NCBI GenBank assembly: GCA_032718475.1
Contig: JAUCBJ010003520.1
Span: forward strand, 1-48,588
Source of the DNA: Nemertoderma westbladi
Taxonomy: Eukaryota; Xenacoelomorpha; Nemertodermatida; Nemertodermatidae
Length of the DNA: 48,588 nucleotides
Reading direction: 5' to 3'
Below are positions 1 to 10,116 of the stretch, piece after piece. Position 1 is the stretch's first letter. Each line of letters begins with the position of its first letter. The translations under genes were made by a program, and so were the position numbers. Below the pieces are notes generated by a model. The model saw only the letters and a program-made list of their open reading frames with translations, had not been told where the DNA came from and did not search any database.

Positions 1-2000
1 TGTGGTGTGGTGTGGTGTGGTGTGGTGTGGTGTGGTGTGGTGTGGTGTGGTGTGGTGTGGTGTGGTGTGGTGTGGTGTGGTGTGGTGTGGTGTGGTGTGG
101 TGTGGTGTGGTGTGGTGTGGTGTGGTGTGGTGTGGTGTGGTGTGGTGTGGTGTGGTGTGGTGTGGTGTGGTGTGGTGTGGTGTGGTGTGGTGTGGTGTGG
201 TGTGGTGTGGTGTGGTGTGGTGTGGTGTGGTGTGGTGTGGTGTGGTGTGGTGTGGTGTGGTGTGGTGTGGTGTGGTGTGGTGTGGTGTGGTGTGGTGTGG
301 TGTGGTGTGGTGTGGTGTGGTGTGGTGTGGTGTGGTGTGGTGTGGTGTGGTGTGGTGTGGTGTGGTGTGGTGTGGTGTGGTGTGGTGTGGTGTGGTGTGG
401 TGTGGTGTGGTGTGGTGTGGTGTGGTGTGGTGTGGTGTGGTGTGGTGTGGTGTGGTGTGGTGTGGTGTGGTGTGGTGTGGTGTGGTGTGGTGTGGTGTGG
501 TGTGGTGTGGTGTGGTGTGGTGTGGTGTGGTGTGGTGTGGTGTGGTGTGGTGTGGTGTGGTGTGGTGTGGTGTGGTGTGGTGTGGTGTGGTGTGGTGTGG
601 TGTGGTGTGGTGTGGTGTGGTGTGGTGTGGTGTGGTGTGGTGTGGTGTGGTGTGGTGTGGTGTGGTGTGGTGTGGTGTGGTGTGGTGTGGTGTGGTGTGG
701 TGTGGTGTGGTGTGGTGTGGTGTGGTGTGGTGTGGTGTGGTGTGGTGTGGTGTGGTGTGGTGTGGTGTGGTGTGGTGTGGTGTGGTGTGGTGTGGTGTGG
801 TGTGGTGTGGTGTGGTGTGGTGTGGTGTGGTGTGGTGTGGTGTGGTGTGGTGTGGTGTGGTGTGGTGTGGTGTGGTGTGGTGTGGTGTGGTGTGGTGTGG
901 TGTGGTGTGGTGTGGTGTGGTGTGGTGTGGTGTGGTGTGGTGTGGTGTGGTGTGGTGTGGTGTGGTGTGGTGTGGTGTGGTGTGGTGTGGTGTGGTGTGG
1001 TGTGGTGTGGTGTGGTGTGGTGTGGTGTGGTGTGGTGTGGTGTGGTGTGGTGTGGTGTGGTGTGGTGTGGTGTGGTGTGGTGTGGTGTGGTGTGGTGTGG
1101 TGTGGTGTGGTGTGGTGTGGTGTGGTGTGGTGTGGTGTGGTGTGGTGTGGTGTGGTGTGGTGTGGTGTGGTGTGGTGTGGTGTGGTGTGGTGTGGTGTGG
1201 TGTGGTGTGGTGTGGTGTGGTGTGGTGTGGTGTGGTGTGGTGTGGTGTGGTGTGGTGTGGTGTGGTGTGGTGTGGTGTGGTGTGGTGTGGTGTGGTGTGG
1301 TGTGGTGTGGTGTGGTGTGGTGTGGTGTGGTGTGGTGTGGTGTGGTGTGGTGTGGTGTGGTGTGGTGTGGTGTGGTGTGGTGTGGTGTGGTGTGGTGTGG
1401 TGTGGTGTGGTGTGGTGTGGTGTGGTGTGGTGTGGTGTGGTGTGGTGTGGTGTGGTGTGGTGTGGTGTGGTGTGGTGTGGTGTGGTGTGGTGTGGTGTGG
1501 TGTGGTGTGGTGTGGTGTGGTGTGGTGTGGTGTGGTGTGGTGTGGTGTGGTGTGGTGTGGTGTGGTGTGGTGTGGTGTGGTGTGGTGTGGTGTGGTGTGG
1601 TGTGGTGTGGTGTGGTGTGGTGTGGTGTGGTGTGGTGTGGTGTGGTGTGGTGTGGTGTGGTGTGGTGTGGTGTGGTGTGGTGTGGTGTGGTGTGGTGTGG
1701 TGTGGTGTGGTGTGGTGTGGTGTGGTGTGGTGTGGTGTGGTGTGGTGTGGTGTGGTGTGGTGTGGTGTGGTGTGGTGTGGTGTGGTGTGGTGTGGTGTGG
1801 TGTGGTGTGGTGTGGTGTGGTGTGGTGTGGTGTGGTGTGGTGTGGTGTGGTGTGGTGTGGTGTGGTGTGGTGTGGTGTGGTGTGGTGTGGTGTGGTGTGG
1901 TGTGGTGTGGTGTGGTGTGGTGTGGTGTGGTGTGGTGTGGTGTGGTGTGGTGTGGTGTGGTGTGGTGTGGTGTGGTGTGGTGTGGTGTGGTGTGGTGTGG
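1..2000. repeat. Perfect (TGTGG)n pentanucleotide satellite, 400 units
   Basis: The first 2000 bases are TGTGG repeated with no interruption that I can see. The translations in all three forward frames remain a perfect VVWCG repeat throughout, which independently shows that no indel or substitution creates a break. The array ends sharply at 2001 (tattggtgca) and its left end is outside the window. The G-rich strand has GG every five bases, so two-tetrad G-quadruplexes are conceivable. The long open frames across it are a by-product of a 5-bp period lacking stop codons, not genes. Confidence 0.97.
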
Positions 2001-2020
2001 TATTGGTGCATGATTAGCCG

Positions 2021-2055
2021 AGTAATTATTGTCATCTTTGAGTTAAGTTCTTCTA
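2021..2055 (+). repeat. Left copy of 35-bp target-site duplication of LINE-A copy 2
   Basis: The 35 bases beginning agtaattatt and ending gttcttcta are repeated without mismatch at 3815-3849. They bracket the LINE-A-derived segment 2056-3814, as expected of a target-site duplication, although 35 bp is longer than is usual for LINEs. Confidence 0.88.
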
Positions 2056-3814
2056 GCACTGGTCCTCTCTGTTGCAACAGCCAAGTGTGAGATCCAGCTT
2101 CACACTACAGCTAATCAACAGGTATGAGGTTCTTGCCTCTTAGGCGGCAGATCACTGTGAGGGCTATACTGCCTTCACAGAAGCTCCAACCACCAAGGTT
2201 AAGGCATAATCACCAGCCGATTGCCTCAATGGTTGGGTGGCCCACTTTGAAAAGCTCCTCAATAATGACAGGGTATTGCCTGATAACTTTATAGAAGTAA
2301 AAGTGTCTGAGTTTGTACTCCCAGATATTCCCATTGGCGATATCTCCTTTGCAGAAGTGAAGGCTGCTGCAAAGAGCATTAAGACCAATCGTGCCAGTGG
2401 AGTAGATGGTGTTCCCCCTGAGGTCTTTAAAATACCTGAGTGTTTAAAGCTCATCTATCCCATCATAGTAGACATGTACCGAACAACAAGAGTCCCACAA
2501 GAAATGAAAACAAATAAGTTGGTGCCAGTTCCCAAGAAGGGCAACCTAACACTCTCTGGTTCTTTTCGGGGAATCTCATTGATCTCGATTGCTGCAAAGC
2601 TATACAATAGAATTCTATTAAATCGCATCAGGGATCCCATTGAGAGACTGCTTCGTGGAAATCAGAATGGGTTCCGTAAAGGTCGTGGGACCATGGAGCC
2701 CATTTTGGCACTTAGAAGGATAATTGAAGAGTTATCAAAAAAGAAAGACAGGCATCTGGCTGTTATCTTTGTTGACTTCTTCAAGGCCATTGATTCAGTC
2801 TCTCGCTCACGTATGTTCAGCATACTTTCATTATATGGGATTCCTGATGAAATTATTGCAGCAATCAGATCAGTATACGATGGTTCGACAACATCGAACC
2901 ATGTCTACTGTTGACGGTGACACAGAACCATTTGAAGTGTTATGGGGCGTCCTCCAAGGAGACACACTTGCACCATTGTGGTTGACTATGTTCTACGCAT
3001 GTCCTTAGATCATCATAATGATGATGGGGTGTTGATAACTCCACCTACTGGCTCCAGAAGTCGAGGAAATCCTGCCAAGTACCAACTGATCTAGACTTTG
3101 CTGATGACTTAGGAGTACTTTTAGAATCACTAGAGGGAGCCCAACGGCTCCTCAGCTCATTAGAACTGCTGCTTCTAGTGTTGGTCTTTCTATTAACTCC
3201 AGAAAGACCAAAATTTTGACAGTTAACTTTGAAAGTCCTCAGCAAATCTCTGATCGGATGAGCATAAGCTCAAAGGATGGTATGCTTGAGCATGTGGACG
3301 ACTTCTGTTACCTGGGATCATGGATCCGGAAGTCAGGTGAGGACCTTCGAATACGTAAGGGAAAGGCATGGGCAGCCTTGAATAGGCTTTCCAGGATTTG
3401 GAAGTCACCGAGAATTAATTGGAAACTTAAGGTCTGATTATTTAGGGCAGCAGTAGTTCCAGTACTCCTCTATGGAAGTCCATGCTGGGCTCTAACTGCT
3501 TGATGACACCAAATCTCTGGATGGCACATTCACAAGAATGCTACGCCGGGTTCATTCTGTCTAGTACAGTGCACACATCTCCAACCAGACACTATATAAC
3601 ATTGGAGGTGTCTCATTGGTTCTCCCAAGCTTGACACTAGAACAAAATCGCCTCCGCTTTGCAGGACATTGCTTTCACCATGAGGATCAGCCAGTGCATA
3701 ATCTTGTACTTCGGCAGCCTCATGGAGTGAATAAGCATGGTGGACAGCCCATGACTTTCTTGAGATGCATCTTAAAGGACACACAATTAAACACACAATT
3801 AAAGGACAGACAAC
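2056..3814 (+). mobile_element. LINE-A copy 2, truncated at both ends, with internal deletion and stops
   Basis: This matches the full-length LINE-A from about 46325 to about 48372, at high identity. It lacks the 5' UTR, most of the endonuclease and the 3' end including the (TAG)n tail. About 300 bp corresponding to roughly 46450-46755 of the intact copy is missing near 2185. The readable frame begins around 2237 and covers the reverse transcriptase (palm motif as FVDFFKAIDS, then QGDTLAP), but frameshifts occur near 2895 and 2985, the FADD region lies in another frame at about 3100, and stops appear at about 3436 and 3501. It ends within the C-terminal domain, followed by two tandem cacacaattaaa units. 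It is bracketed by a perfect 35-bp duplication. This is a pseudogene copy that inserted recently enough to keep its flanks identical. Confidence 0.9.
2237..2914 (+). pseudogene. LINE-A reverse transcriptase fragment
   Basis: This open stretch of about 225 codons corresponds to residues about 550-780 of the intact LINE-A protein: the thumb-proximal N-terminal RT region (SIKTNRASGVDGVPPEVFK), the palm aspartate motif and the segment up to YDGSTT. It then goes out of frame where extra bases (near 2896-2905) follow ggttcgacaacat. It carries the palm change KAIDS in place of KAFDS. The remaining RT motifs follow in other frames. It cannot encode a functional enzyme. Confidence 0.85.
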
Positions 3815-3849
3815 AGTAATTATTGTCATCTTTGAGTTAAGTTCTTCTA
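3815..3849 (+). repeat. Right copy of 35-bp target-site duplication
   Basis: Identical over 35 bases to 2021-2055; it immediately follows the broken 3' end of LINE-A copy 2. Confidence 0.88.
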
Positions 3850-4380
3850 TCATTGTGTCATGGTGCTGCTGTTGACGAATTTATTTAGGTGTGGAATTTC
3901 AACAACTGTGATGGTCTGATTTTTATTTGCATATAGATTTCACTGTTATCATTTGTTATATTTTAAGGATTACAAAAATTTGTGGTGACATCAAATACAG
4001 ACAAATATGAATTTCCCCAGTTCATAGGTCAATAGGTCATTCCCGAAAAAATGATTGAGGCCACTTGCCACTATTAAGACAACCAACAAAGTACCCTAGC
4101 ATTGCATTGTGAGCGTCAGCTTCCATGAACTTCCCCTTTAACCACCATGACAGTAATTACGAAGATATTGTTGAAAAGTTATTGAATGATTGATGTATAT
4201 GGATTAAATGAATGTATTATATCATGTTTATTTTTTTACAAATAGGCCTATTAAAATTAAATAAATGTGCCAGTTTACTTAATTAAATAATACAGCCAGG
4301 TTAGGACGGGTTTGATTAGCTAATTATATTATATATATCATATTAAACTGATTTGTTTACAAGTAAGTTTTTTCTCAAGA
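3850..4380. other. AT-rich intergenic stretch upstream of Ly6-like gene 1
   Basis: I see no gene or recognised repeat here. The last 60 bases hold an AT-rich run (about 4325-4345) that could include a TATA-like element for the gene starting at 4381, but no site stands out clearly. Confidence 0.4.
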
Positions 4381-4500
4381 ATGATGAAATTGTTATTATT
4401 AGTGATTTGTGCAACATTTGTCGAGGTTAGCTACGGTTTGAGTTGCAACGGTTCTGGGCCAGATGGAAATATAGTTGAAGAAGGTTGTCTACTCTGCATA
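4381..4500 (+). CDS. Ly6/three-finger-like secreted protein 1, exon 1
   Basis: This exon opens with ATG at 4381 and encodes 40 residues. Residues 1-19 form a typical signal peptide (two Met, one Lys, a hydrophobic core LLLLVICATFV, and a small-residue end SYG). The mature part has Cys22, Cys36 and Cys39 and ends CLLCI, followed at once by a consensus donor gtaagt at 4501, so the intron is in phase 0. The downstream exon at 5512 completes a ten-cysteine protein. A second in-frame ATG follows directly at codon 2, so the start could be either. The start, signal peptide and donor fit together well. The same exon layout recurs at 35346-35453, which strongly supports a real gene. Confidence 0.85.
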
Positions 4501-5511
4501 GTAAGTAAAGTCTAATGGGTGGGGGCTTGGGTGAGGGATAATGTGGGCGGCCCACTTTCAAAGAGTGAGAAGTCTTTAGGCCTTTACCGTTAGTGAAGCA
4601 TCTATCATAGACATTGTCAATTATACTGAAACATATTAGACATTGATAATATTAACTTTGCTGATTAATTAGAAGGAAAAAAGGACCTACCATCTATTTA
4701 GCCAATAAGGTAATGCTGTTTTTCCACGTGAATTTGAGCGCGTTCCAGCAGCTCAAAAAATGTACTTCTATCCATTCGAAAATAACTTCTGAGCGGTCAT
4801 TATCAACATCACCACCACCACAATCACATGAAGTTCATGCTTTGTGGTGATCACCTGAATTTGTGCTATTCACTTTACTGCTGCTTTGTGATAAATGATG
4901 TGAATGCACTATCACTTGAACTCATGCTTCATGCTAACTGGTGTAAATCCACCTTAAGACCGGTTTAGTTTTATCAGAGTTTGACAGAGTTATTATCAAT
5001 GGCTAATATGTCTTAAATCTATCATTAATAGGGCTGACAATGCCAATACCGGTAGGCCTATCGACATTTCTTTTCTAGCGGCCATTAAAATTATATAATA
5101 TGATACAGTACTGTGTACAGTTTGTCTCATGCTTTGAAGTGTGAATGAACAATAATAAGCATGGGTCATGTGATCAACTGAGTGAAGTGAGGCGCACGAT
5201 GATTTAAAGTGATCAGCAAGAAATGTTATCTGCGATTCACTTAAACTCATGCTACCTGTTGTGAATGCCACTTTAAATATACATAATATTCTATCAAAAT
5301 ATTAATTCTTCAAACTTTCAAAGTTTGTTTGGATCGGGGTTTAGTGCAGGTGCAGCGTGCGTGACTGAATGCTTAGGCTAAGTTACTTTACATCTTACTG
5401 TCCAGAGAAAGAACAATAATGTTTCAAAAGGAAACAATGTCTTAAATGTTTTTTTTGGATTAGAAATGGGTTATTCTGTGGGTTTAATCTCCGACATTGT
5501 TATTATTTCAG
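4501..5511 (+). other. Intron of Ly6-like gene 1 (1011 bp, phase 0)
   Basis: It runs from gtaagt to tattatttcag. Inside are two related segments about 320 bp apart, each with cactt-aactcatgct followed by a TGAATG or GTAAAT-containing motif (about 4914-4960 and 5237-5275), suggesting an old internal duplication or a decayed short repeat. The inner open frames have no recognisable content. Confidence 0.8.
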
Positions 5512-5700
5512 ACTATGAATATGGACTATGATGGTGTTCCGACCTCGTACCCATTGTGTTTACCTGAGTATATCGCGGATACTCTACCTAACACTGAATG
5601 CGACACACTAGAAGGTCTCATTTGTGCCGGACCAGGGGCTGGACCCGGGAATTCAGACGTTTGTTCTGCCACTTGCTGCTATGAAGACCTTTGCAACTGA
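5512..5700 (+). CDS. Ly6/three-finger-like secreted protein 1, exon 2
   Basis: This exon follows a tattatttcag acceptor and encodes residues 41-102 plus a TGA stop. It supplies seven cysteines (56, 70, 78, 91, 95, 96, 101), giving ten in the mature chain with the three from exon 1. The protein ends CCYEDLCN, the CC-x4-CN signature that closes Ly6/uPAR and three-finger domains. No hydrophobic tail follows the final CN, so a GPI anchor is unlikely and secretion is inferred. A Gly/Pro-rich loop (about residues 80-86) is absent from the paralogue at 38505. Ligand and role are unknown; the family in general holds extracellular receptor modulators and adhesion proteins. Family membership rests on cysteine pattern and signal peptide only. 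Confidence 0.85.
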   Translation, partial: TMNMDYDGVPTSYPLCLPEYIADTLPNTECDTLEGLICAGPGAGPGNSDVCSATCCYEDLCN

Positions 5701-5715
5701 ATATATTATATTTAA

Positions 5716-5721
5716 AATAAA
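5716..5721 (+). terminator. Poly(A) signal AATAAA for Ly6-like gene 1
   Basis: A canonical AATAAA lies 15 bases after the stop codon at 5700, implying a very short 3' UTR. Confidence 0.65.
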
Positions 5722-5919
5722 CTACATATTGTTAGTGTTTGGTGTTGGACTTAAAAGATAAAGGTTATAACAATATATCTAACTGTTATTATTATAGTAA
5801 TGGGCTTAGTGGCCCAATAAGGAACTGACCTTTTATTTCATAACAAATGCCTTGAATAATAGATTTAAGTAAACGTTTGAAGAACCATTATTAATATTAA
5901 TTAATAATTATATTATTTA

Positions 5920-6704
5920 ATTACTTGTCAAGCAAGTTAAGTTAAAAATCTTACCAGTAGGTATGCAACGACCAAAGTATGTATAAACAATAAACTGCAA
6001 CTGGACCTAGATGGTTGCTTGTAATCAGTGATCAGCTGACGGTAGTCATCTAACAGGTAGGTTTTGCCTCACCAAGGAAGGCATTCTCAGGAGGACAAGC
6101 CTAGAAATGATATTTAGAGTGTGAAGTCCCAAAGTGAGAAGGAATAAGAAATGAAACAAAGAGATACCAGTAACTATCGACTGGGAAGCAGCACGACAGA
6201 CTTGTGCCAATCATGTTTCTGCTTGTTGATGATGGGCCGGCGTGGGCGAATATAATACATTTCAAGTTTTTGCAGAACAATCAACAATCAATGGGTGCCA
6301 TGCAATTTCTTTGAAATGTTTGAATAGCTCACGCTAGTCAGTCAGCCACGTGTATTGGGCTCGCCACTGTATGGTTGTGGTTGTTGTTGTGGTTGTGTAC
6401 CGTCTTGCCTTGATCACTACCATCCTTAGCAGTCCCACCAGGGAGGGGTACTGTCTAATGCATTAAAACAGGAGTTAGATACTGTATCAAGATATTCCCC
6501 CTTTACAAGAGGGACAAGAGAATGAATACACTACGTTAGAAGCAAGAATATTTAGGACAGTGTGTTTTTGAGATGGGAGTGACTGATGCATTTTGGATGC
6601 TGTGAAAACAAACCGAACTGGCCGTGTGCACGATGTTGGTATGAGACCACGCAAGCTTCGCACAAACAGATCGGTTGCCTACCTCGGTACTCAAACTTAC
6701 AGAT
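5920..6704 (-). mobile_element. Penelope-like element relic (copy 2), 5'-truncated
   Basis: Read on the - strand, this aligns along its length with the 3' part of the Penelope-like element at 13941-15904. It starts in the stretch coding CKFEYRGR ahead of the GIY-YIG domain (6704 downward) and ends at a related 3' tail (tcaagcaagtt near 5935). The coding frame is broken. Blocks such as gggaagcagca, atcatgtttctgcttgtt and cagtgat-agctgacgg are shared by both copies. It contains a degraded hammerhead-like hairpin at about 6058-6092. It lies about 200 bp downstream of Ly6-like gene 1. Confidence 0.82.
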
Positions 6705-7941
6705 CAAGTTTGCTTTAGGGCCAATTAAAAAAAAGTAAGTCTTTAAATAAATAAGTATAACATTAGAACTAAAAACCATATGATTTATCTTCTTGGTTTG
6801 ATACTAAAGAGGAAAATCCACTAACATTATCATCTTTATTGGACCGTTTTTCAGATCATACTTGTGGCACTAATACTAGTTGTAGTACAATAGTTTCAAA
6901 GATTTATTTCAAATGTGTTATGGTGATCTGAAACTTTCTTTGCATGTTTCAGAGCAGCGTCTGATTGATAACAGATTAACTTGCAAATATCCTCACAAAA
7001 TAATATATCCCTTAACAAATGATTTGTCATCACTGGCTGTTCATTTCATTTCGTAATGGCCCCTAGCAAAAACCATCAACAGCCCGATGTGGCTCAGTTC
7101 ATAACTGTATGTGGCTCAATTTAATCAATTCAAAATCTGGTATGCTGCTCATACATAAGGCCATCGACACAGCAAGCGGGGCCAGTAACAACAGCAGCAG
7201 TAACTTATATATAGCTCCATACTCTACCTCTGATAATACCTAATAGCTTGGATTCACTATTACCGGTGACCGGCCATATTTAATAACTTTTGTTATTATA
7301 AATGTTCTTTCATATAGTTGAAAATATACTAAGTGGAATAAAAATGTCCCCGAATAACTTCTGGTTGTTATTTAACAATTATTTTGTTCAACACATAATC
7401 TTCTTATTTTAACAGATCCACTGTCCTACTTGTTACATCAGATTCTCATCAATTAACTGCATTTATAAGGACGGATAGCCATATGGATGTCTAAAAACAA
7501 ATGCCAACCAGTTATTACAAATGTCATTGCTCATTGTTACGAATTAAAATACAATTAGTATGACATGCGCTGTATCAAGATTCCATAACAAGAAAATTGA
7601 TTTTGATTGGGGAGGTGCTCAAGTTATTTCTAATCTTGTTGGTGCGTTCCCATTGGTCTTGGAGCTCAATGACTGAAAGCACTGCTGAGAGATCATTGGG
7701 TGTGAGAGAGTTGACACCACTACCTTTCCTGTGGACGCACCTTGTTATAAATTTATGGGAAAACTATATTGAGCATCAAAAGGGAAAAGTTGTTATTATG
7801 ATTGCTAAGTTAATTATTTTAGATTAGTAAGCTAAAAACCATCCACTACATCCATTCAAGCAATCGAATCTTGAATTGTTTATGAACAGGTAAGTTGTAT
7901 AGATTGATGTGAACACATTATAGATATAGCGAGTAATTACT
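6705..7941. other. Intergenic AT-rich stretch
   Basis: I see no supported gene here. The open frame at 7597-7827 has no recognisable domain and is about the length expected by chance. No repeat was recognised. Confidence 0.4.
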
Positions 7942-7947
7942 CTTCTC

Positions 7948-8600
7948 TACGGTGGCCCATAAAGGACATCACTACAACCAAAGACTCTCCATAGACCACC
8001 ATTACCTAACCAATTGTTTGTGGCTGTCACGGCAGCACGGCACTACGGCAGTACGGCAACACAGCATTTGTTTGTTGTTGTCACAACACTACGGCAATTG
8101 TTTGTGGTTGTCACGGCAGCACGGCACTACGGCAGTACGGCAACACAGCATTTGTTTGTTGCTGCCACGGCAGTACAGCAAGCAGCAGGTGATTTCACAA
8201 CAAATTCTGATTGGTTAACTTAGTTAACTTGAATTGCGCCAAATTTGAATGCCCTGGTTAGCTTTACCTGTTCAGCAATGCTGTATAGTATAAAGTGGTA
8301 TGGTTGAATGTTTATTAGACAGTACTGCAGTAGTAGTAGCCAGTGGATACGCAGATCCAGAGCCCTGCACTGCCGCACTGTGTTGCCGTAGTGCCGTGCT
8401 GCCGTGACAACCACAAACAATTGCCGTAGTGTTGTGACAACAACAAACAATTGCCGTAGTGTTGTGACAACAACAAACAAATGCTGTGTTGCCGTAGTGC
8501 CGTAGTGCCGTGCTGCCGTGACAACCACAAACAATTGGTTTGGTAATGGTGGTCTATGGAGAGTCTTTGGTTGTAGTGATGTCCGTTATGGGCCACCGTA
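7948..8600. mobile_element. Fold-back inverted-repeat element (653 bp)
   Basis: The two ends are long inverted repeats. The left arm begins TACGGTGGCCCATAA and the right arm is its near-perfect reverse complement ending GGGCCACCGTA. Homology continues inward through GGACATCACTACAACC and AGACTCTCCATAGACC. Each arm also carries short internal repeats built from variants of CGGCAGCACGGCACTACGG and ATTTGTTTGTTGTTGTCAC. The hexamer cttctc occurs directly outside both ends (7942-7947 and 8601-8606), a probable target duplication. A short unique centre (about 8185-8350) separates the arms. There is no transposase; frames through the arms are low-complexity artefacts. Superfamily unknown. Confidence 0.88.
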
Positions 8601-8606
8601 CTTCTC

Positions 8607-8866
8607 AGAGGTAACCACAGAATAGGGAGAGTCATATTTTAATTTAACAATTCGGGGCATCCCCCAAACCCCATTTTTTTTACAAAATGAAATTAAAATG
8701 ATACGAAATTTATCATGAAGATTGTTTGGTTTTGTTTATTATGTAGCCATCTTCCCTTTCCTCTTGACCCTTTCCTCCTCGTTAAATCCCTTATGGCCGC
8801 CTATCCAAAATCAGCAACTAAGTTTCACAAGTACCTACGTACTGTGATAAACCCTAACCTCACGAA
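8607..8866. other. Short unannotated spacer
   Basis: AT-rich with a run of t near 8676. Nothing was recognised before the LINE fragment that becomes readable at about 8895. Confidence 0.35.
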
Positions 8867-8894
8867 TTTTATTTATCTATTTACTCATGTCTTA

Positions 8895-9205
8895 AACCTT
8901 ATATACCAGACTACAGACGGATCCCTCTAACCCGTCTACGTGTTATGTCACACTCGCTACGGATAGAAACTGGACAGTGGAGTCGTACCCCGCCGGAAAT
9001 GCGTGTCTGTATTTGCGACGGTTCCTCCATTCAAAATGAAGAACACACCCTCCTTCACTGCCCCATGTCCCTACCACTTAGACAGCAGCACGAAGCACTT
9101 GACTTCTCAAATTTACAAAATCTATTTTCGTGCTTTGATAATGTAAATGCAGGTTCTTTATGTGCATACATACACGAAGTCTTAGGTTATTTTTCCACAC
9201 CATAG
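8895..9205 (+). pseudogene. LINE C-terminal zinc-binding fragment (zf-RVT type)
   Basis: The frame reading PDYRRIPLTRLRVMSHSLRI, then IETGQWSRTPPEMRVCIC and EEHTLLHCP resembles the C-terminal end of several animal LINE polyproteins, where a zinc-binding C-x-C ... H-x4-C segment (zf-RVT type) follows the reverse transcriptase. About 85 residues remain open from the ATG at 8945 to the stop at 9203-9205. No reverse transcriptase is visible upstream, so this is a 5'-truncated relic, and it belongs to neither LINE-A nor LINE-B. Assignment rests on remembered family features. Confidence 0.6.
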
Positions 9206-9929
9206 GGTTACATCTGATTACAGATACAGATTACATCTGTATAATTTTTAAGTATAATTATTTAAATCTTATACTGTAAAACAATTAATTTCCTTTAAAA
9301 GGCAGGTTGAAAATGGTGTTTTTACCGTAATCAACTTAATTAACTAATTAACTGCTATTATCTTAGCTTCTCGAAGGCCACACGGAAATTCTACTTGGAA
9401 AATTTCTAAACTTTTGCCAAACAACATGTGTACCAAGTTTGGATAGATTTCATCAAAGATTGGCTGAGTTATTAACGTTTAAAATTGGACGCGACAGAAC
9501 GACAGAACGACTGAACGACAGAACGACAGGTTGATTAATGGTACCACTACGCTAAGGCTCACTCACTTCGTGGCTCGCCCCACAATATCATCGGTACAGC
9601 TATACCAGTACACAATATACAGATATCACATACCTAACCTAACACCGGTACTACATACTGTCCAACAGACTGCTGTCCTCTAAACACAACCCAAAACAAT
9701 AATACAAAACAATAGTGCCGATTACAAGACTATTATTTATTTGATCAAATTTTACTGTGTTATTTAAGTTCATGTATATTTTGTTTGTGAACAATTGGGA
9801 ACAATTATAGGCTGGACGGGCCGCACAACCGCGTCACTACTACTAACCTGGCCGTTTCTTTTTTCGATATTCAACATTTTGAATATTGAAACAAATTTAC
9901 GCTTTAAAAGCTAAAAAAGCTTAAAAAAA
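9206..9929. other. Intergenic stretch with short direct repeats
   Basis: No gene. At about 9487-9527 there are four tandem variants of gacagaacgac, followed by a GC-richer patch (about 9550-9585), a pattern seen at ends of dispersed repeats. AT-rich DNA follows. Confidence 0.4.
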
Positions 9930-10116
9930 ACATCGATTATGTCTTAAAATGTATGCCTTCCATATAGCAACGTTACAGCTTTATTTTATCTTTTGAAATA
10001 TAATCTTGATCTCCTATCCTTCATTTGGAGAATCCGAATGTGAAATGTGTTTTGAATTCAACCGAGAATTGCAGGAGATATTACCAAAATGTATACATTT
10101 TAAGACATAATCGATA
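9930..10116. mobile_element. MITE-like element with ~28-bp terminal inverted repeats
   Basis: The left end ATCGATTATGTCTTAAAATG (from about 9932) recurs as its reverse complement ending at 10115 (CATTTTAAGACATAATCGAT). The repeats enclose about 130 bp of non-coding DNA in which gatctcct and aggagata form further partial pairing. Size and structure fit a short non-autonomous DNA transposon. No clear target duplication was found. Confidence 0.75.

Noticed and set aside
2-2090. Three overlapping forward frames of about 670-690 codons in the satellite
   Set aside because: All frames give the same VVWCG repeat because a 5-bp unit without stop codons is open in every frame. There is no promoter, intron or domain.
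7952-8635. Several frames of about 70-105 codons
   Set aside because: They run through the arms of the fold-back element and are mirror images of each other on the two strands.
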